64,000 bases of DNA from Polyangiaceae bacterium (lineage in GTDB: Bacteria; Myxococcota_A; Polyangia; Polyangiales; Polyangiaceae), in the NCBI GenBank assembly GCA_013361525.1, contig JABFXY010000101.1, positions 60,161 to 124,160 of the forward strand, written 5' to 3'. Shown one piece after another: positions 44,237-52,363 of the stretch (within the stretch, counting starts at the first letter, position 1; the number at the start of each line of letters is the position of its first letter). The notes below the pieces were generated by a model. The model was not told where the DNA came from, searched no databases, and saw only the letters and a program-made list of their open reading frames with translations. The position numbers and the translations under genes are program-made.

Positions 44237-46738
44237 ATGTCCCAACACGGTCCCGAGACGAGTCCGACCAACCCCGCCACCCCTGACCCCGCGATGCCCG
44301 CGGGCGCGACCTACGACGCGGCGAGCATCACCGCCCTCGAAGGTCTCGAGGCGGTTCGAAAGCGACCCGGCATGTACATCGGAGACGTCCACGACGGCTC
44401 CGGTCTGCATCACCTCGTGTGGGAGGTCATCGACAACTCCGTCGATGAGCACCTCGCGGGCGTCGCCAAACGCATCGTCGTAACGGTGCACTTCGACAAC
44501 AGCGTCTCGGTCGAAGACGACGGTCGCGGCATCCCCGTCGGCATGCACGCCCGCGGCGTCAGCGCCGCCGAGGTCGTCATGACCGTCCTCCACGCCGGCG
44601 GTAAGTTCGACAACTCGAGCTACAAAGTCTCCGCCGGTCTGCACGGCGTCGGCGTCAGCGCCGTCAACGCCGTGAGCGAGTGGCTGCGCCTCGAGATCAA
44701 GCGCGAGGGCAAACTCTGGACGCAGGAGTACGGGCAGGGCGCGCCGAAGGGTCCGCTCACGCCGAAGGCCGAAGCGGACACGACCGGCACGAAGGTTCGT
44801 TTCAAGCCGGACCCGTCGATCTTCACCATCACCGAGTTCAACTACGACATCCTCGCGAGCCGCCTGCGCGAGCTCGCCTTCTTGAACGCGGGCCTCGTCA
44901 TCGATCTCGTCGACGAGCGCGGCGAAGGAAAGAAAGAGCGCTTCGAGTTCCGCGGCGGCATTCAAGAGTTCGTCGCGCTCCTCAACAAGTCGAAGGAGCC
45001 GCTGCACGAAGAGGTCATCTCCTTCGGCGCAGCGGGTGACGCATCGACCGAGGGCAAGACGCTCGGCGCTCCGGTGCAGGTCGAGGTCGCGATGCAGTGG
45101 AACGGCTCCTACACGGAGGCGATCCATTGCTACACGAACAACATCCACAACAAAGACGGCGGCACGCACCTCACGGGTCTGCGCACCGCGCTCACGAAGT
45201 CGATCAACACCTACGGCGCCGCGCACAACCTCTTCAAAGAGCTGAAGCAGGGCCTCCAGGGTGAAGATGTTCGTGAAGGCCTGACGTGCATCATCAGCGT
45301 CAAGCACCCGGACCCGTCGTTCAGCTCGCAGACGAAAGAGAAGCTCGTCTCCAGCGAGGTGAAGGGCATCGTCGAGAACATCGTCTCCGAGAAGCTCGGC
45401 GAGTTCCTCGAGGAGAACCCGCCGCTCGCGCGAAAGATCGTCGACAAGGCCGTCGTCGCCGCAAAGGCTCGCGAGGCAGCGCGCAAAGCACGCGAGGTGA
45501 TCCGCAAGGGGACGATGGATGTCACGTCCCTCTCCGGCAAGCTCGCCGACTGCCAATCGAAAGACCCCGCGGCGAGCGAGCTCTACATCGTCGAGGGTGA
45601 GTCCGCCGGTGGCAGCGCGAAGCAAGGTCGCGATCGCCACTTTCAGGCGATCCTTCCGCTCAAGGGAAAGATCCTCAACGTCGAGCGCGCGCGTCTCGAC
45701 CGCATGTTGAGCTCCGCCGAGGTCGGCACGCTGATCACCGCGCTCGGGTGCGGCATCGGCGACAACGGCACCTTCGAGATCGACAAGCTCCGCTACCACA
45801 AGATCATCCTGATGACCGACGCCGACGTCGACGGCTCGCACATCCGGACCCTGCTCCTCACGTTCTTCTATCGGCAAATGCCGGACGTGATCGAGAAGGG
45901 TTACCTCTATATCGCGCAGCCGCCGCTCTACCGCGTGCGCAAGGGGAAGAAGGATCTCTATCTCAAGGATCAGGGTGCGCTCGAGGACTACCTCGTTCAG
46001 AACGCCGTCGACGGTGTCGAGATCGCGACCGGACGCGGTCCCTCGATCTCCGGCCAGCCGCTCTTCCGCCTCGCGCAGCGCCTTCGTCGATTCAAAGCCG
46101 TCATCGCGCACCTCGATCGGCGCTGTGATGCACGTGTCGTCGCGGGTCTCATTCGATCGAGCGGTCTCGGCGCCGAAGGCATTCGCCGTCGCAAGGACGT
46201 CGAGGACGCCGCCGCGAACCTTCGCGCGTACATGCAGAATCGCTATCCGGATCTGTTTCCGCTCACGATCGACGTCGACTGGGATGCGAACGCCGGCGCA
46301 GGAACGATCACCATCGAGCCGCGCGGTGCAGCGAGTCTCAAGCTGTCGCGCATCGATCTCGCGCTCGTTTCGACGGACGAATACCAAGAGGCGTGGGGCA
46401 TCGATCAAGACCTGCGCTCCCTCGGTGATCCTCCCTACACCGCTCGCTCCGACAAGTCGGAAGACACGTTGCCCGACGGCGAGGCACTCGCAGAGTTCCT
46501 CGACGACCGTGGCAAGAAGGGGATCTCGATCAGCCGCTACAAAGGTCTCGGCGAGATGAACGCCGACGAGCTTTGGGAGACGACCATGAACCCGGACGCG
46601 CGCACGTTGCTCCAGGTTCGCGTCGACGACGTGATGGCGACCGACCAGCTCTTCACCGTCCTCATGGGTGATCAGGTCGAGCCGCGTCGCGCCTTCATCG
46701 AAGAGAACGCGCTCCACGTAAAGAACCTCGACATCTGA
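44237..46738 (+). CDS. gyrB: DNA gyrase subunit B
   Basis: The protein has 833 residues. GHKL ATPase: EVIDNSVDEHLAG, DDGRGIPV, LHGVGVSAVNAVS; transducer; then TOPRIM with VEGESAGGSAKQGRDR and ILMTDADVDGSHIRTLLL; and a C-terminal tail MGDQVEPRRAFIEENALHVKNLDI. An insert of about 165 residues between TOPRIM and the tail is of the Gram-negative type. GLEAVRKRPGMYIGD places the conserved start at about residue 35, so the ATG at 44294 (MPAGATYDAAS) is an alternative start. It introduces negative supercoils ahead of forks. gyrA is not in the window. Confidence 0.97.
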   Translation: MSQHGPETSPTNPATPDPAMPAGATYDAASITALEGLEAVRKRPGMYIGDVHDGSGLHHLVWEVIDNSVDEHLAGVAKRIVVTVHFDNSVSVEDDGRGIPVGMHARGVSAAEVVMTVLHAGGKFDNSSYKVSAGLHGVGVSAVNAVSEWLRLEIKREGKLWTQEYGQGAPKGPLTPKAEADTTGTKVRFKPDPSIFTITEFNYDILASRLRELAFLNAGLVIDLVDERGEGKKERFEFRGGIQEFVALLNKSKEPLHEEVISFGAAGDASTEGKTLGAPVQVEVAMQWNGSYTEAIHCYTNNIHNKDGGTHLTGLRTALTKSINTYGAAHNLFKELKQGLQGEDVREGLTCIISVKHPDPSFSSQTKEKLVSSEVKGIVENIVSEKLGEFLEENPPLARKIVDKAVVAAKAREAARKAREVIRKGTMDVTSLSGKLADCQSKDPAASELYIVEGESAGGSAKQGRDRHFQAILPLKGKILNVERARLDRMLSSAEVGTLITALGCGIGDNGTFEIDKLRYHKIILMTDADVDGSHIRTLLLTFFYRQMPDVIEKGYLYIAQPPLYRVRKGKKDLYLKDQGALEDYLVQNAVDGVEIATGRGPSISGQPLFRLAQRLRRFKAVIAHLDRRCDARVVAGLIRSSGLGAEGIRRRKDVEDAAANLRAYMQNRYPDLFPLTIDVDWDANAGAGTITIEPRGAASLKLSRIDLALVSTDEYQEAWGIDQDLRSLGDPPYTARSDKSEDTLPDGEALAEFLDDRGKKGISISRYKGLGEMNADELWETTMNPDARTLLQVRVDDVMATDQLFTVLMGDQVEPRRAFIEENALHVKNLDI

Positions 46739-46768
46739 TCGTTCGAGCGTGGCGGGAGGGCGTACGCT

Positions 46769-47275
46769 ATGGGTCAGAAGATGGCTGCTATTTCTCCCCC
46801 CCGGCCCCCCTCACTTCGTGAGGGGGGAGCTGTTCGGCGATGGCTCGTTGCGATCGCGTGCACGCTGATCATGGGGTGCGCGGCGCGGCCGCTCTCCGAA
46901 GTGGCGCGCGACCTCGGCGATCTCGACGCCGACGTCCGCGCGAGCGCCGCCGAGACGCTCGAAGATGCCGCACGCGACAAGAAGGATCTGCCGAACGACG
47001 TCGTCGAAGCGCTCCTCTACCGGGCAGCCGTCGAGACCGACCTCGAGACGCGCGCGTCGATCGCCCGCGCCCTCGGCGAGACAGGTGACGCTCGGGCGAA
47101 AGAAGTGCTCGACGCCTACGCGCGAACCGACGACCCCGAGCAGCGCGAAGTCGCATCGATCGCGCTGCAAACCTGGTCGATTCGAAGCGGCCGCGTAAAG
47201 CCCGGCCACGTCTTCGCCGCCGACTGGCCCTACGGCACCGAGGCGTACCCGCCGAAGCTCGCCGCCAAAAAATAA
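46769..47275 (+). CDS. HEAT-repeat lipoprotein whose leader is encoded by a repeat element
   Basis: The protein has 168 residues. GGAGGG (46754-46759) lies 9 bp before the ATG at 46769. Residues 5-17 (MAAISPPRPPSLR...) are the translated C-rich hairpin repeat; a hydrophobic stretch, WLVAIACTLIMGC, with a lipobox follows. There is no ATG, GTG or TTG between the repeat and the lipobox, so the repeat must be translated. The mature part has HEAT-like helices: VRASAAETLEDAARDKKDL, TRASIARALGETGDARAKEVLDAYART. Probably an envelope lipoprotein of unknown role. Confidence 0.8.
   Translation: MGQKMAAISPPRPPSLREGGAVRRWLVAIACTLIMGCAARPLSEVARDLGDLDADVRASAAETLEDAARDKKDLPNDVVEALLYRAAVETDLETRASIARALGETGDARAKEVLDAYARTDDPEQREVASIALQTWSIRSGRVKPGHVFAADWPYGTEAYPPKLAAKK
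46779..46830 (+). repeat. C-rich hairpin repeat element, copy 4 (inside a gene)
   Basis: ATGGCTGCTATTTCTCC is followed by C-rich DNA and a perfect 10-bp stem: CCCCCCTCAC (46805-46814), TTC, GTGAGGGGGG (46818-46827). It lies within the first codons of the HEAT-repeat lipoprotein gene, in frame. Confidence 0.88.
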
Positions 47276-47289
47276 CGCCCGAAAACAGA

Positions 47290-47423
47290 AGGGTTCGCCA
47301 AGGGCGCCAAGGGCAGAAAGAGATCAAGAGAGAGAGGGTAAAGCGCGAGACGCCGCCGCAGCGTCAGCGCGGATCAAAACCCTCTTCATTCTCTCTCTTC
47401 CCTTGGCGCCCTTGGCGAACCCT
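47290..47423. repeat. Long inverted repeat (24-bp perfect arms)
   Basis: The left arm at 47290-47313 begins AGGGTTCGCCAAGGGCGCC; its exact reverse complement stands at 47400-47423. Each arm also repeats GCCAAGGG internally. The 86-bp spacer has imperfectly complementary GAGA/CTCT runs and an inner GACGC...GCGTC stem, so the whole could fold into a structure of about 134 bases. It may serve as a terminator for the HEAT-repeat gene, or be a dispersed genomic repeat. Confidence 0.8.
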
Positions 47424-47462
47424 CTTCGTCTCTCGCGCAAACGCCGCGGCTCGTAAGCACGC

Positions 47463-47497
47463 GCCAACCGCGTCGCAAGGGCTTGCGGTGCGTTGGC
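47463..47497. promoter_or_regulatory. Dyad in the clpB promoter region
   Basis: CGCAAG-GG-CTTGCG at 47474-47487 is a perfect 6-2-6 palindrome nested inside GCCAAC (47463-47468) and GTTGGC (47492-47497). It lies about 90 bp upstream of clpB. It is not a CIRCE (TTAGCACTC) element. Confidence 0.5.
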
Positions 47498-47588
47498 ACG
47501 ACCTTAGCTTCGGGCCTAGGCATCGCGGACAAAACGACCAGCTGGACGAGCTGCGTCGACGAGAGCCCGATCGCCAGCGGGGTACACG

Positions 47589-50198
47589 ATGAGATTCGAT
47601 CGGATGACGACGAAGGCGCAGGAGGCGATCCGTGGCGCCTTGGACTACGCGAGCAAAAATGGCCACCCGGAGCTGTACCCGGAGCATGTGCTGCGCGAGC
47701 TGATCGTTCAGGAAGGCGGCATCGTCGCGCCGGTGATCAGCAAAGCGGGCGCAAGCCCGGAGGCCATCCGAACGGCGCTCGAGAGCAAGCTTCAGAGCTA
47801 TCCGCGTGTCTCGGGTGGAGCGGAGCCTGGGCTCTCGCGTCGCTTGATGACGATGATGCAGAAGGCGGAGGACGAGGCGAAGGCGCTCAAAGACGACTTC
47901 ATCTCGACCGAGCACATGCTGCTCGCGGCGGCGAAAAACGATCGCGACATCATGGCGCTCTTCGAACGCGCCGGGCTCACGTACGACCGGATCCTTCAGG
48001 CCCTGTCGCAGGTGCGTGGCGCGCAGCGTGTGACCGATCGTGACCCCGAGGGGAAGTTTCAGGCGCTCGAGAAATACACGAAGAACCTCACCGACCTCGC
48101 GCGCAAGGGCAAGCTCGACCCGGTCATCGGTCGCGACGAAGAGATCCGTCGCGTGATGCAGGTGTTGTCGCGTCGCACGAAGAACAACCCGGTGCTCATC
48201 GGTGAGCCCGGCGTCGGCAAGACCGCGATCGTCGAAGGCATCGCGCAGCGCATCGTCAGCGGCGACGTGCCCGAGAGCTTGAAGGACAAAGAGCTCTGCG
48301 CGCTCGACCTCGCGTCGCTCGTCGCCGGCGCGAAGTTCCGCGGCGAGTTCGAGGATCGACTCAAGGCCGTGCTCAAAGAGATCGAGGGCGCGCAGGGTCG
48401 CATCATCCTCTTCATCGACGAGATCCACACGCTCGTCGGCGCCGGCGCAGCCGAAGGCTCGATGGACGCGGCCAACATGCTCAAGCCGATGCTCGCTCGC
48501 GGTGAGCTTCGCTGCATCGGCGCGACCACACTCGACGAGTACCGCAAGCGCATCGAGAAGGACGCGGCCCTCGAGCGCCGCTTCCAACAAGTGTTCGTCG
48601 GCCAGCCCACGGTCGAGGACACCATCTCGATCCTTCGCGGCCTGAAAGAGCGCTACGAGACACACCACGGGATCCGCATCCAAGACGCGGCGCTCATCGC
48701 GGCCGCGAACCTGTCGAATCGCTACATCACCGAGCGCTTCCTGCCCGACAAGGCCATCGATCTCGTCGACGAAGCCGCGTCGCGCATCCGCATGGAGATC
48801 GACAGCATGCCGACCGCGATCGATCAGGTCGAACGGCAGCTCTTGAAGCTCCAGATGGAAGAGCAGGCCCTGAAGCGCGAGCATGATCGCGCGTCGAAGG
48901 CGCGCCTCGAAGAGCTCCAGCGCGAGATCGCGGAGGTTCAATCGAAGCGCAGCGCGATGCGCGCGCAGTGGATGGCCGAAAAGGAGATCATCCAAGAGCT
49001 GCGCGCCCTCCCGCCGAAGATCGAAGAGCTGCGCCTCGAGAGCGAGACGGCGAAGCGCCGCGGTGATCTCGGCAAGGCCGCGGAGATCGAATACGGAAAG
49101 ATCCCCGAGCTCGAGCGCGAAAGGGACAAGCTCCGCACGAAGCTCGCCGAGGTTCAGAAGACGCAGAGCTTCTTGAAAGAAGAGGTGACCGACGAGGACA
49201 TCGCGCAGGTCATCTCGCGGTGGACCGGCATCCCGGTCTCCAAGATGCTCGAGAGCGAGATGCAGAAGCTCCTCCACTTGGAGGAGGACCTGCGAACGCG
49301 CGTCGTCGGTCAGGAAGAGGCGCTCTCTGCCATCTCCAACGCGATTCGACGTTCACGCGCCGGCCTCGGAGACGACCGGCGCCCGATCGGCTCGTTCCTG
49401 TTTCTCGGTCCGACCGGCGTGGGTAAGACCGAGCTCGCGCGCGCGCTCGCCGAGCGTCTCTTCAACGACGAACGCGCGATGGTCCGGATCGACATGAGCG
49501 AGTACGGCGAGCGGCACGCGGTCGCGCGGCTCATCGGCGCGCCTCCGGGGTACGTCGGTTACGAAGAGGGCGGCCAACTCACCGAGCCTGTTCGACGCCG
49601 ACCGTACAGCGTCATCCTCTTCGACGAGGTGGAGAAGGCACATCCGGACGTGTGGAACACGCTCTTGCAGGTGCTCGACGACGGCCGGCTCACGGACGGG
49701 CAGGGAAGGACGGTCGATTTCAAGAACACCGTCATCATCCTCACCTCGAACGTCGGCTCGGCTGCGGCGGCACACATCGAAGAGGACCGCGCTCTCACCG
49801 ACGAAGAGAAGGCGAAGCGCGTGAAGGACACGATGCTCGCCGAAGTGCGCACGCAGTTCCGCCCCGAGTTCTTGAACCGGCTCGACGAGATCATCGTCTT
49901 CCGGCGACTGGGTCGCGAGCAGATGCAGAACATCGTCGACATCCAGCTCGATCGCTTCATGAAGCGTCTCGAGGGTCGCGGTGTTCACATCGACATCACG
50001 ACGCCCGCCCGTGAGCTCATCCTCGCGCACGGCTGGGATCCTCAATACGGCGCGCGTCCGCTCAAGCGAGCCATCCAACGGCTCGTCGAGGACGAGCTCG
50101 CGAAGCGCATCCTCGGCGGGGAGTTCGCGCTGGGAGATCGCGTGAAGATCGATCGAAAGGGAGACTCGCTGACATTCGCGAAGGAACAGTTCGACTGA
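47589..50198 (+). CDS. clpB: ATP-dependent disaggregase ClpB
   Basis: The protein has 869 residues, full family length. N-domain (MRFDRMTTKAQEAIRGALDYA) about 1-150; first AAA+ with GEPGVGKTAIVEGIAQR near residue 205 and FIDEIHTLVGAGAAEGSMDAAN; M-domain coiled coil about 410-530 (LQREIAEVQSKRSAMRAQWM); second AAA+ with GPTGVGKTELARALAERLF and VILFDEVEKAHPDVWN. The hexamer threads aggregated proteins together with DnaK. A starting ATG follows GGGTACACG without a strong Shine-Dalgarno. A hairpin terminator stands 39 bp after the stop. Confidence 0.97.
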   Translation: MRFDRMTTKAQEAIRGALDYASKNGHPELYPEHVLRELIVQEGGIVAPVISKAGASPEAIRTALESKLQSYPRVSGGAEPGLSRRLMTMMQKAEDEAKALKDDFISTEHMLLAAAKNDRDIMALFERAGLTYDRILQALSQVRGAQRVTDRDPEGKFQALEKYTKNLTDLARKGKLDPVIGRDEEIRRVMQVLSRRTKNNPVLIGEPGVGKTAIVEGIAQRIVSGDVPESLKDKELCALDLASLVAGAKFRGEFEDRLKAVLKEIEGAQGRIILFIDEIHTLVGAGAAEGSMDAANMLKPMLARGELRCIGATTLDEYRKRIEKDAALERRFQQVFVGQPTVEDTISILRGLKERYETHHGIRIQDAALIAAANLSNRYITERFLPDKAIDLVDEAASRIRMEIDSMPTAIDQVERQLLKLQMEEQALKREHDRASKARLEELQREIAEVQSKRSAMRAQWMAEKEIIQELRALPPKIEELRLESETAKRRGDLGKAAEIEYGKIPELERERDKLRTKLAEVQKTQSFLKEEVTDEDIAQVISRWTGIPVSKMLESEMQKLLHLEEDLRTRVVGQEEALSAISNAIRRSRAGLGDDRRPIGSFLFLGPTGVGKTELARALAERLFNDERAMVRIDMSEYGERHAVARLIGAPPGYVGYEEGGQLTEPVRRRPYSVILFDEVEKAHPDVWNTLLQVLDDGRLTDGQGRTVDFKNTVIILTSNVGSAAAAHIEEDRALTDEEKAKRVKDTMLAEVRTQFRPEFLNRLDEIIVFRRLGREQMQNIVDIQLDRFMKRLEGRGVHIDITTPARELILAHGWDPQYGARPLKRAIQRLVEDELAKRILGGEFALGDRVKIDRKGDSLTFAKEQFD

Positions 50199-50236
50199 AC
50201 GTCGACGAGCGGAGAGAGCTCGATGCAACGCGAGAA

Positions 50237-50270
50237 AGAGCCCGGAACGGTCGAGCCCCTTCCGGGCTCT
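50237..50270. terminator. clpB terminator hairpin
   Basis: AGAGCCCGGAA (50237-50247) and TTCCGGGCTCT (50260-50270) form a perfect 11-bp stem with a 12-base loop, followed by CTCTCTTC. It lies 39 bp after the clpB stop and before the credible start of the next gene. Confidence 0.75.
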
Positions 50271-50303
50271 CTCTCTTCGAAACCAAAGGGTTCGTCCTGC
50301 GCG

Positions 50304-50774
50304 GTGCAGAAGAACCTCATCGTGTGGGAAGACCTGTTCGTCGTGATCGACGATGGGATGACGCCGCTCGAGGAGTACGACCGCCTCGAGGAGATTCTCG
50401 CCGAACACGTAAGGGAGCGCGGAACCCGGTTCGGCATCGTCGTCCTCGTGCCGCCCCAAGCTCGACCTCCGACGGAGGCGCACCGCACGTACCTTCGGAT
50501 GTTGTTCGATCGGATCCGCGGGCTCGCTTGCGCGCTGGTTTGGGTGATCGAGGGGAGCGGTTTCGCCGGGGCAGCCATGCTGGGCGTGCTCACCGGCTTT
50601 CAGGTCGCGATGCGCGGGCCGGGCTACTACCCGCTGCACATCACGCACACGCTCGAAGACGCCGTCGAGTCGATCTTCCCGCTCCTCACCAACGGAGCGC
50701 AGCGTCTCGAGGATCGAGCGGCCGCGATTCGCGCGATTCGAGCAGCACGCGCGGAGATCCAGTCGCTGGATTGA
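50304..50774 (+). CDS. Conserved cytosolic protein, STAS-like fold suspected
   Basis: From the GTG at 50304 the protein has 156 residues: it continues QKNLIVWEDLFVVIDDGMTPLEEYDRLEEI. A frame opening at 50223 would translate through the clpB terminator hairpin, which argues against it. The alternating strands and helices (FGIVVLVPPQ; LACALVWVIEGSGFAGAAML; YPLHITHTLEDAVESIFPLL) resemble a STAS/SpoIIAA-type fold, but I cannot name a family. No partner is evident. Its stop lies within the -35 box of the next gene's promoter. Confidence 0.65.
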   Translation: MQKNLIVWEDLFVVIDDGMTPLEEYDRLEEILAEHVRERGTRFGIVVLVPPQARPPTEAHRTYLRMLFDRIRGLACALVWVIEGSGFAGAAMLGVLTGFQVAMRGPGYYPLHITHTLEDAVESIFPLLTNGAQRLEDRAAAIRAIRAARAEIQSLD

Positions 50775-50799
50775 CCCGGCGTTTTGAAATTGATATTCA
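50771..50799 (+). promoter_or_regulatory. Sigma-70-like promoter of the multicopper oxidase gene
   Basis: TTGACC (50771-50776), a 17-bp spacer and TATTCA (50794-50799), only 13 bp before the ATG at 50813. If used, the leader is nearly absent, so either the message starts close to the ATG or this is not the functional promoter. Confidence 0.45.
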
Positions 50800-50812
50800 C
50801 TTGCATGAACGT

Positions 50813-52312
50813 ATGACCTTGCTTCGTGCTTCGTTGGCCGCCCCGTTCCTCCTCGTAGGTCTCTCCTCCGGTTGTGGGGAAGAGTCGATCGACCCCCTCG
50901 ACGGTGGCGGCGGCAGCTCGACCACCGGCGGGGGAGGGGAGGGGGGCGTCCCCGTCGTGCTCCCGCCTCTGCCGGATGTGGAGGGCATCGGCATCCTCGA
51001 AGACGACAATCCCGATCCCGCCATCGTCGAAGTGAACCTCGTGGCGCGACCGAACGAGCTCGCGTTGCTCGACGGGCCGGAGACGGCGCTCCTCAATTAC
51101 AACGATCAATTGCCCGGCCCGCTCTTGCATGCGCGCGTCGGCGATCGCGTCATCGTTCATTTCACCAACGAGCTCGAAGAGCCCACGACCATTCATTGGC
51201 ATGGTCTGAGGATCTCCGATCAAATGGATGGCTCGCCCATGATTCAAAACCCGGTACAGCCGGGCGAGACATTCACGTACGACTTCGTCGTTCCGGACGC
51301 AGGCACCTTTTGGTACCACACCCATCTGCACCAGATCGAACAGCTCGAGCGCGGTCTCTATGGTGCAATCGTCGTCCACGAAGAGGCGTTTCCTGTCTTC
51401 TCCGCAGAGCGTGTCTTCGTGGCGGACGACATCCGCCTCGACGACGACAATCAGGTGTCGCCCTTCCTCACGAGCGGTCCGGACATCGGCGCGGGACGGG
51501 TCGGCAATACCTTGCTCGTGAATGGTCGGACCGAGCCGGTCAGCCTGACGATTCCGCGTGGGGCGATAGAGCGCTGGCGTTTCGTACTATCGAGCAATTC
51601 GCTCTATTACGGTCTTCGGATGCGCGGTGCGGACGCGCGCGTGATTGCCACCGACGGTGGTCTCTTGCCGGAGCCGTTCGAGCTCGATCGGGTCGAGATC
51701 GCGCCCGGCCAGCGATACGACTTCGAAGTACGACCGCAGCCCGGCGCGACCGAGGTCGTTCTCGAGGCGATGATTTTCGTGTTGGACGAAAACGACCAAG
51801 TCGTCGAAGCGCCCTTCGAGCTCGCCGTCGCAAAGATCGAAGGTGAGGTGCAGACGGCCGAGCCCGCCTATCCCGAGGTCGTTCACCCGCCGGTCGATGC
51901 AGCGCCGGCCGAGGAGATCAAGTGGGCGCTCTCCGGTGGTGTCGTCGCCGGGCAAGTCGAATTCACGATCAATGGCGAGTCGGTATTCGTCGGTGACGAC
52001 CACGAGCACGTCGTCATCGATACATTCGAGCCGAACGTCCCTGTCGCGATCACCATTCGTAGCAACGTGAGCCCCGCTCACCCGTTCCACATCCACGGGC
52101 AGTTCTTTCAAATCATCGCCCGCGACGGCGAGCCCGTCTTCGAGCCGGGATTGCGCGATACGGTGCACGTCCGCGGCGCGGAGCCGGCGACCATCCTGTC
52201 CTATTTCGAGAACCCGGGACGCTGGATGATCCACTGCCATATCTCCGAGCACAGCGAAAATGGGATGATGGCCGACATCGTCGTCGGAGAGGCGAGCGCG
52301 CACGAGCATTGA
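50813..52312 (+). CDS. Multicopper oxidase lipoprotein
   Basis: The protein has 499 residues from ATG 50813. The signal peptide ends LSSGC (lipobox). Three cupredoxin domains are present. All four copper motifs are there: TIHWHG, FWYHTHLHQIEQ, HPFHIHGQFF and HCHISEHSENGMM, which supply the type 1, 2 and 3 copper ligands, with Met as the type 1 axial ligand. It oxidises phenols, metals or other one-electron donors and reduces O2 to water outside the cytoplasm. The family includes CueO/CotA-like laccases; the Met-rich insert of CueO is absent, so a copper-tolerance role is not implied. Confidence 0.92.
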   Translation: MTLLRASLAAPFLLVGLSSGCGEESIDPLDGGGGSSTTGGGGEGGVPVVLPPLPDVEGIGILEDDNPDPAIVEVNLVARPNELALLDGPETALLNYNDQLPGPLLHARVGDRVIVHFTNELEEPTTIHWHGLRISDQMDGSPMIQNPVQPGETFTYDFVVPDAGTFWYHTHLHQIEQLERGLYGAIVVHEEAFPVFSAERVFVADDIRLDDDNQVSPFLTSGPDIGAGRVGNTLLVNGRTEPVSLTIPRGAIERWRFVLSSNSLYYGLRMRGADARVIATDGGLLPEPFELDRVEIAPGQRYDFEVRPQPGATEVVLEAMIFVLDENDQVVEAPFELAVAKIEGEVQTAEPAYPEVVHPPVDAAPAEEIKWALSGGVVAGQVEFTINGESVFVGDDHEHVVIDTFEPNVPVAITIRSNVSPAHPFHIHGQFFQIIARDGEPVFEPGLRDTVHVRGAEPATILSYFENPGRWMIHCHISEHSENGMMADIVVGEASAHEH

Positions 52313-52363
52313 TTCCATCGCGATCGATCGCAGGACGACGGCGAAACCGCTAACATCCGCCCG

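Larger units (their letters stand above)
47276..47588. other. Gap before clpB holding a cruciform-type repeat and a promoter dyad
   Basis: 313 bp. The left part is a long inverted repeat (47290-47423). The right part contains a dyad (47463-47497) and a possible promoter, TTGCGG-N16-TAGCTT, running into clpB. Nothing here encodes a recognisable protein. Confidence 0.6.

Noticed and set aside
44189..46717. An 842-residue minus-strand frame opposite gyrB
   Set aside because: Shadow of gyrB's high-GC codons; Arg/Glu/Val-rich without motifs.
47364..49277. A 637-residue minus-strand frame opposite clpB
   Set aside because: Shadow of clpB; it would also read through the long inverted repeat.
50223..50303. 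A longer start for the gene after clpB
   Set aside because: It would translate through the perfect 11-bp clpB terminator hairpin; the GTG at 50304 fits better.
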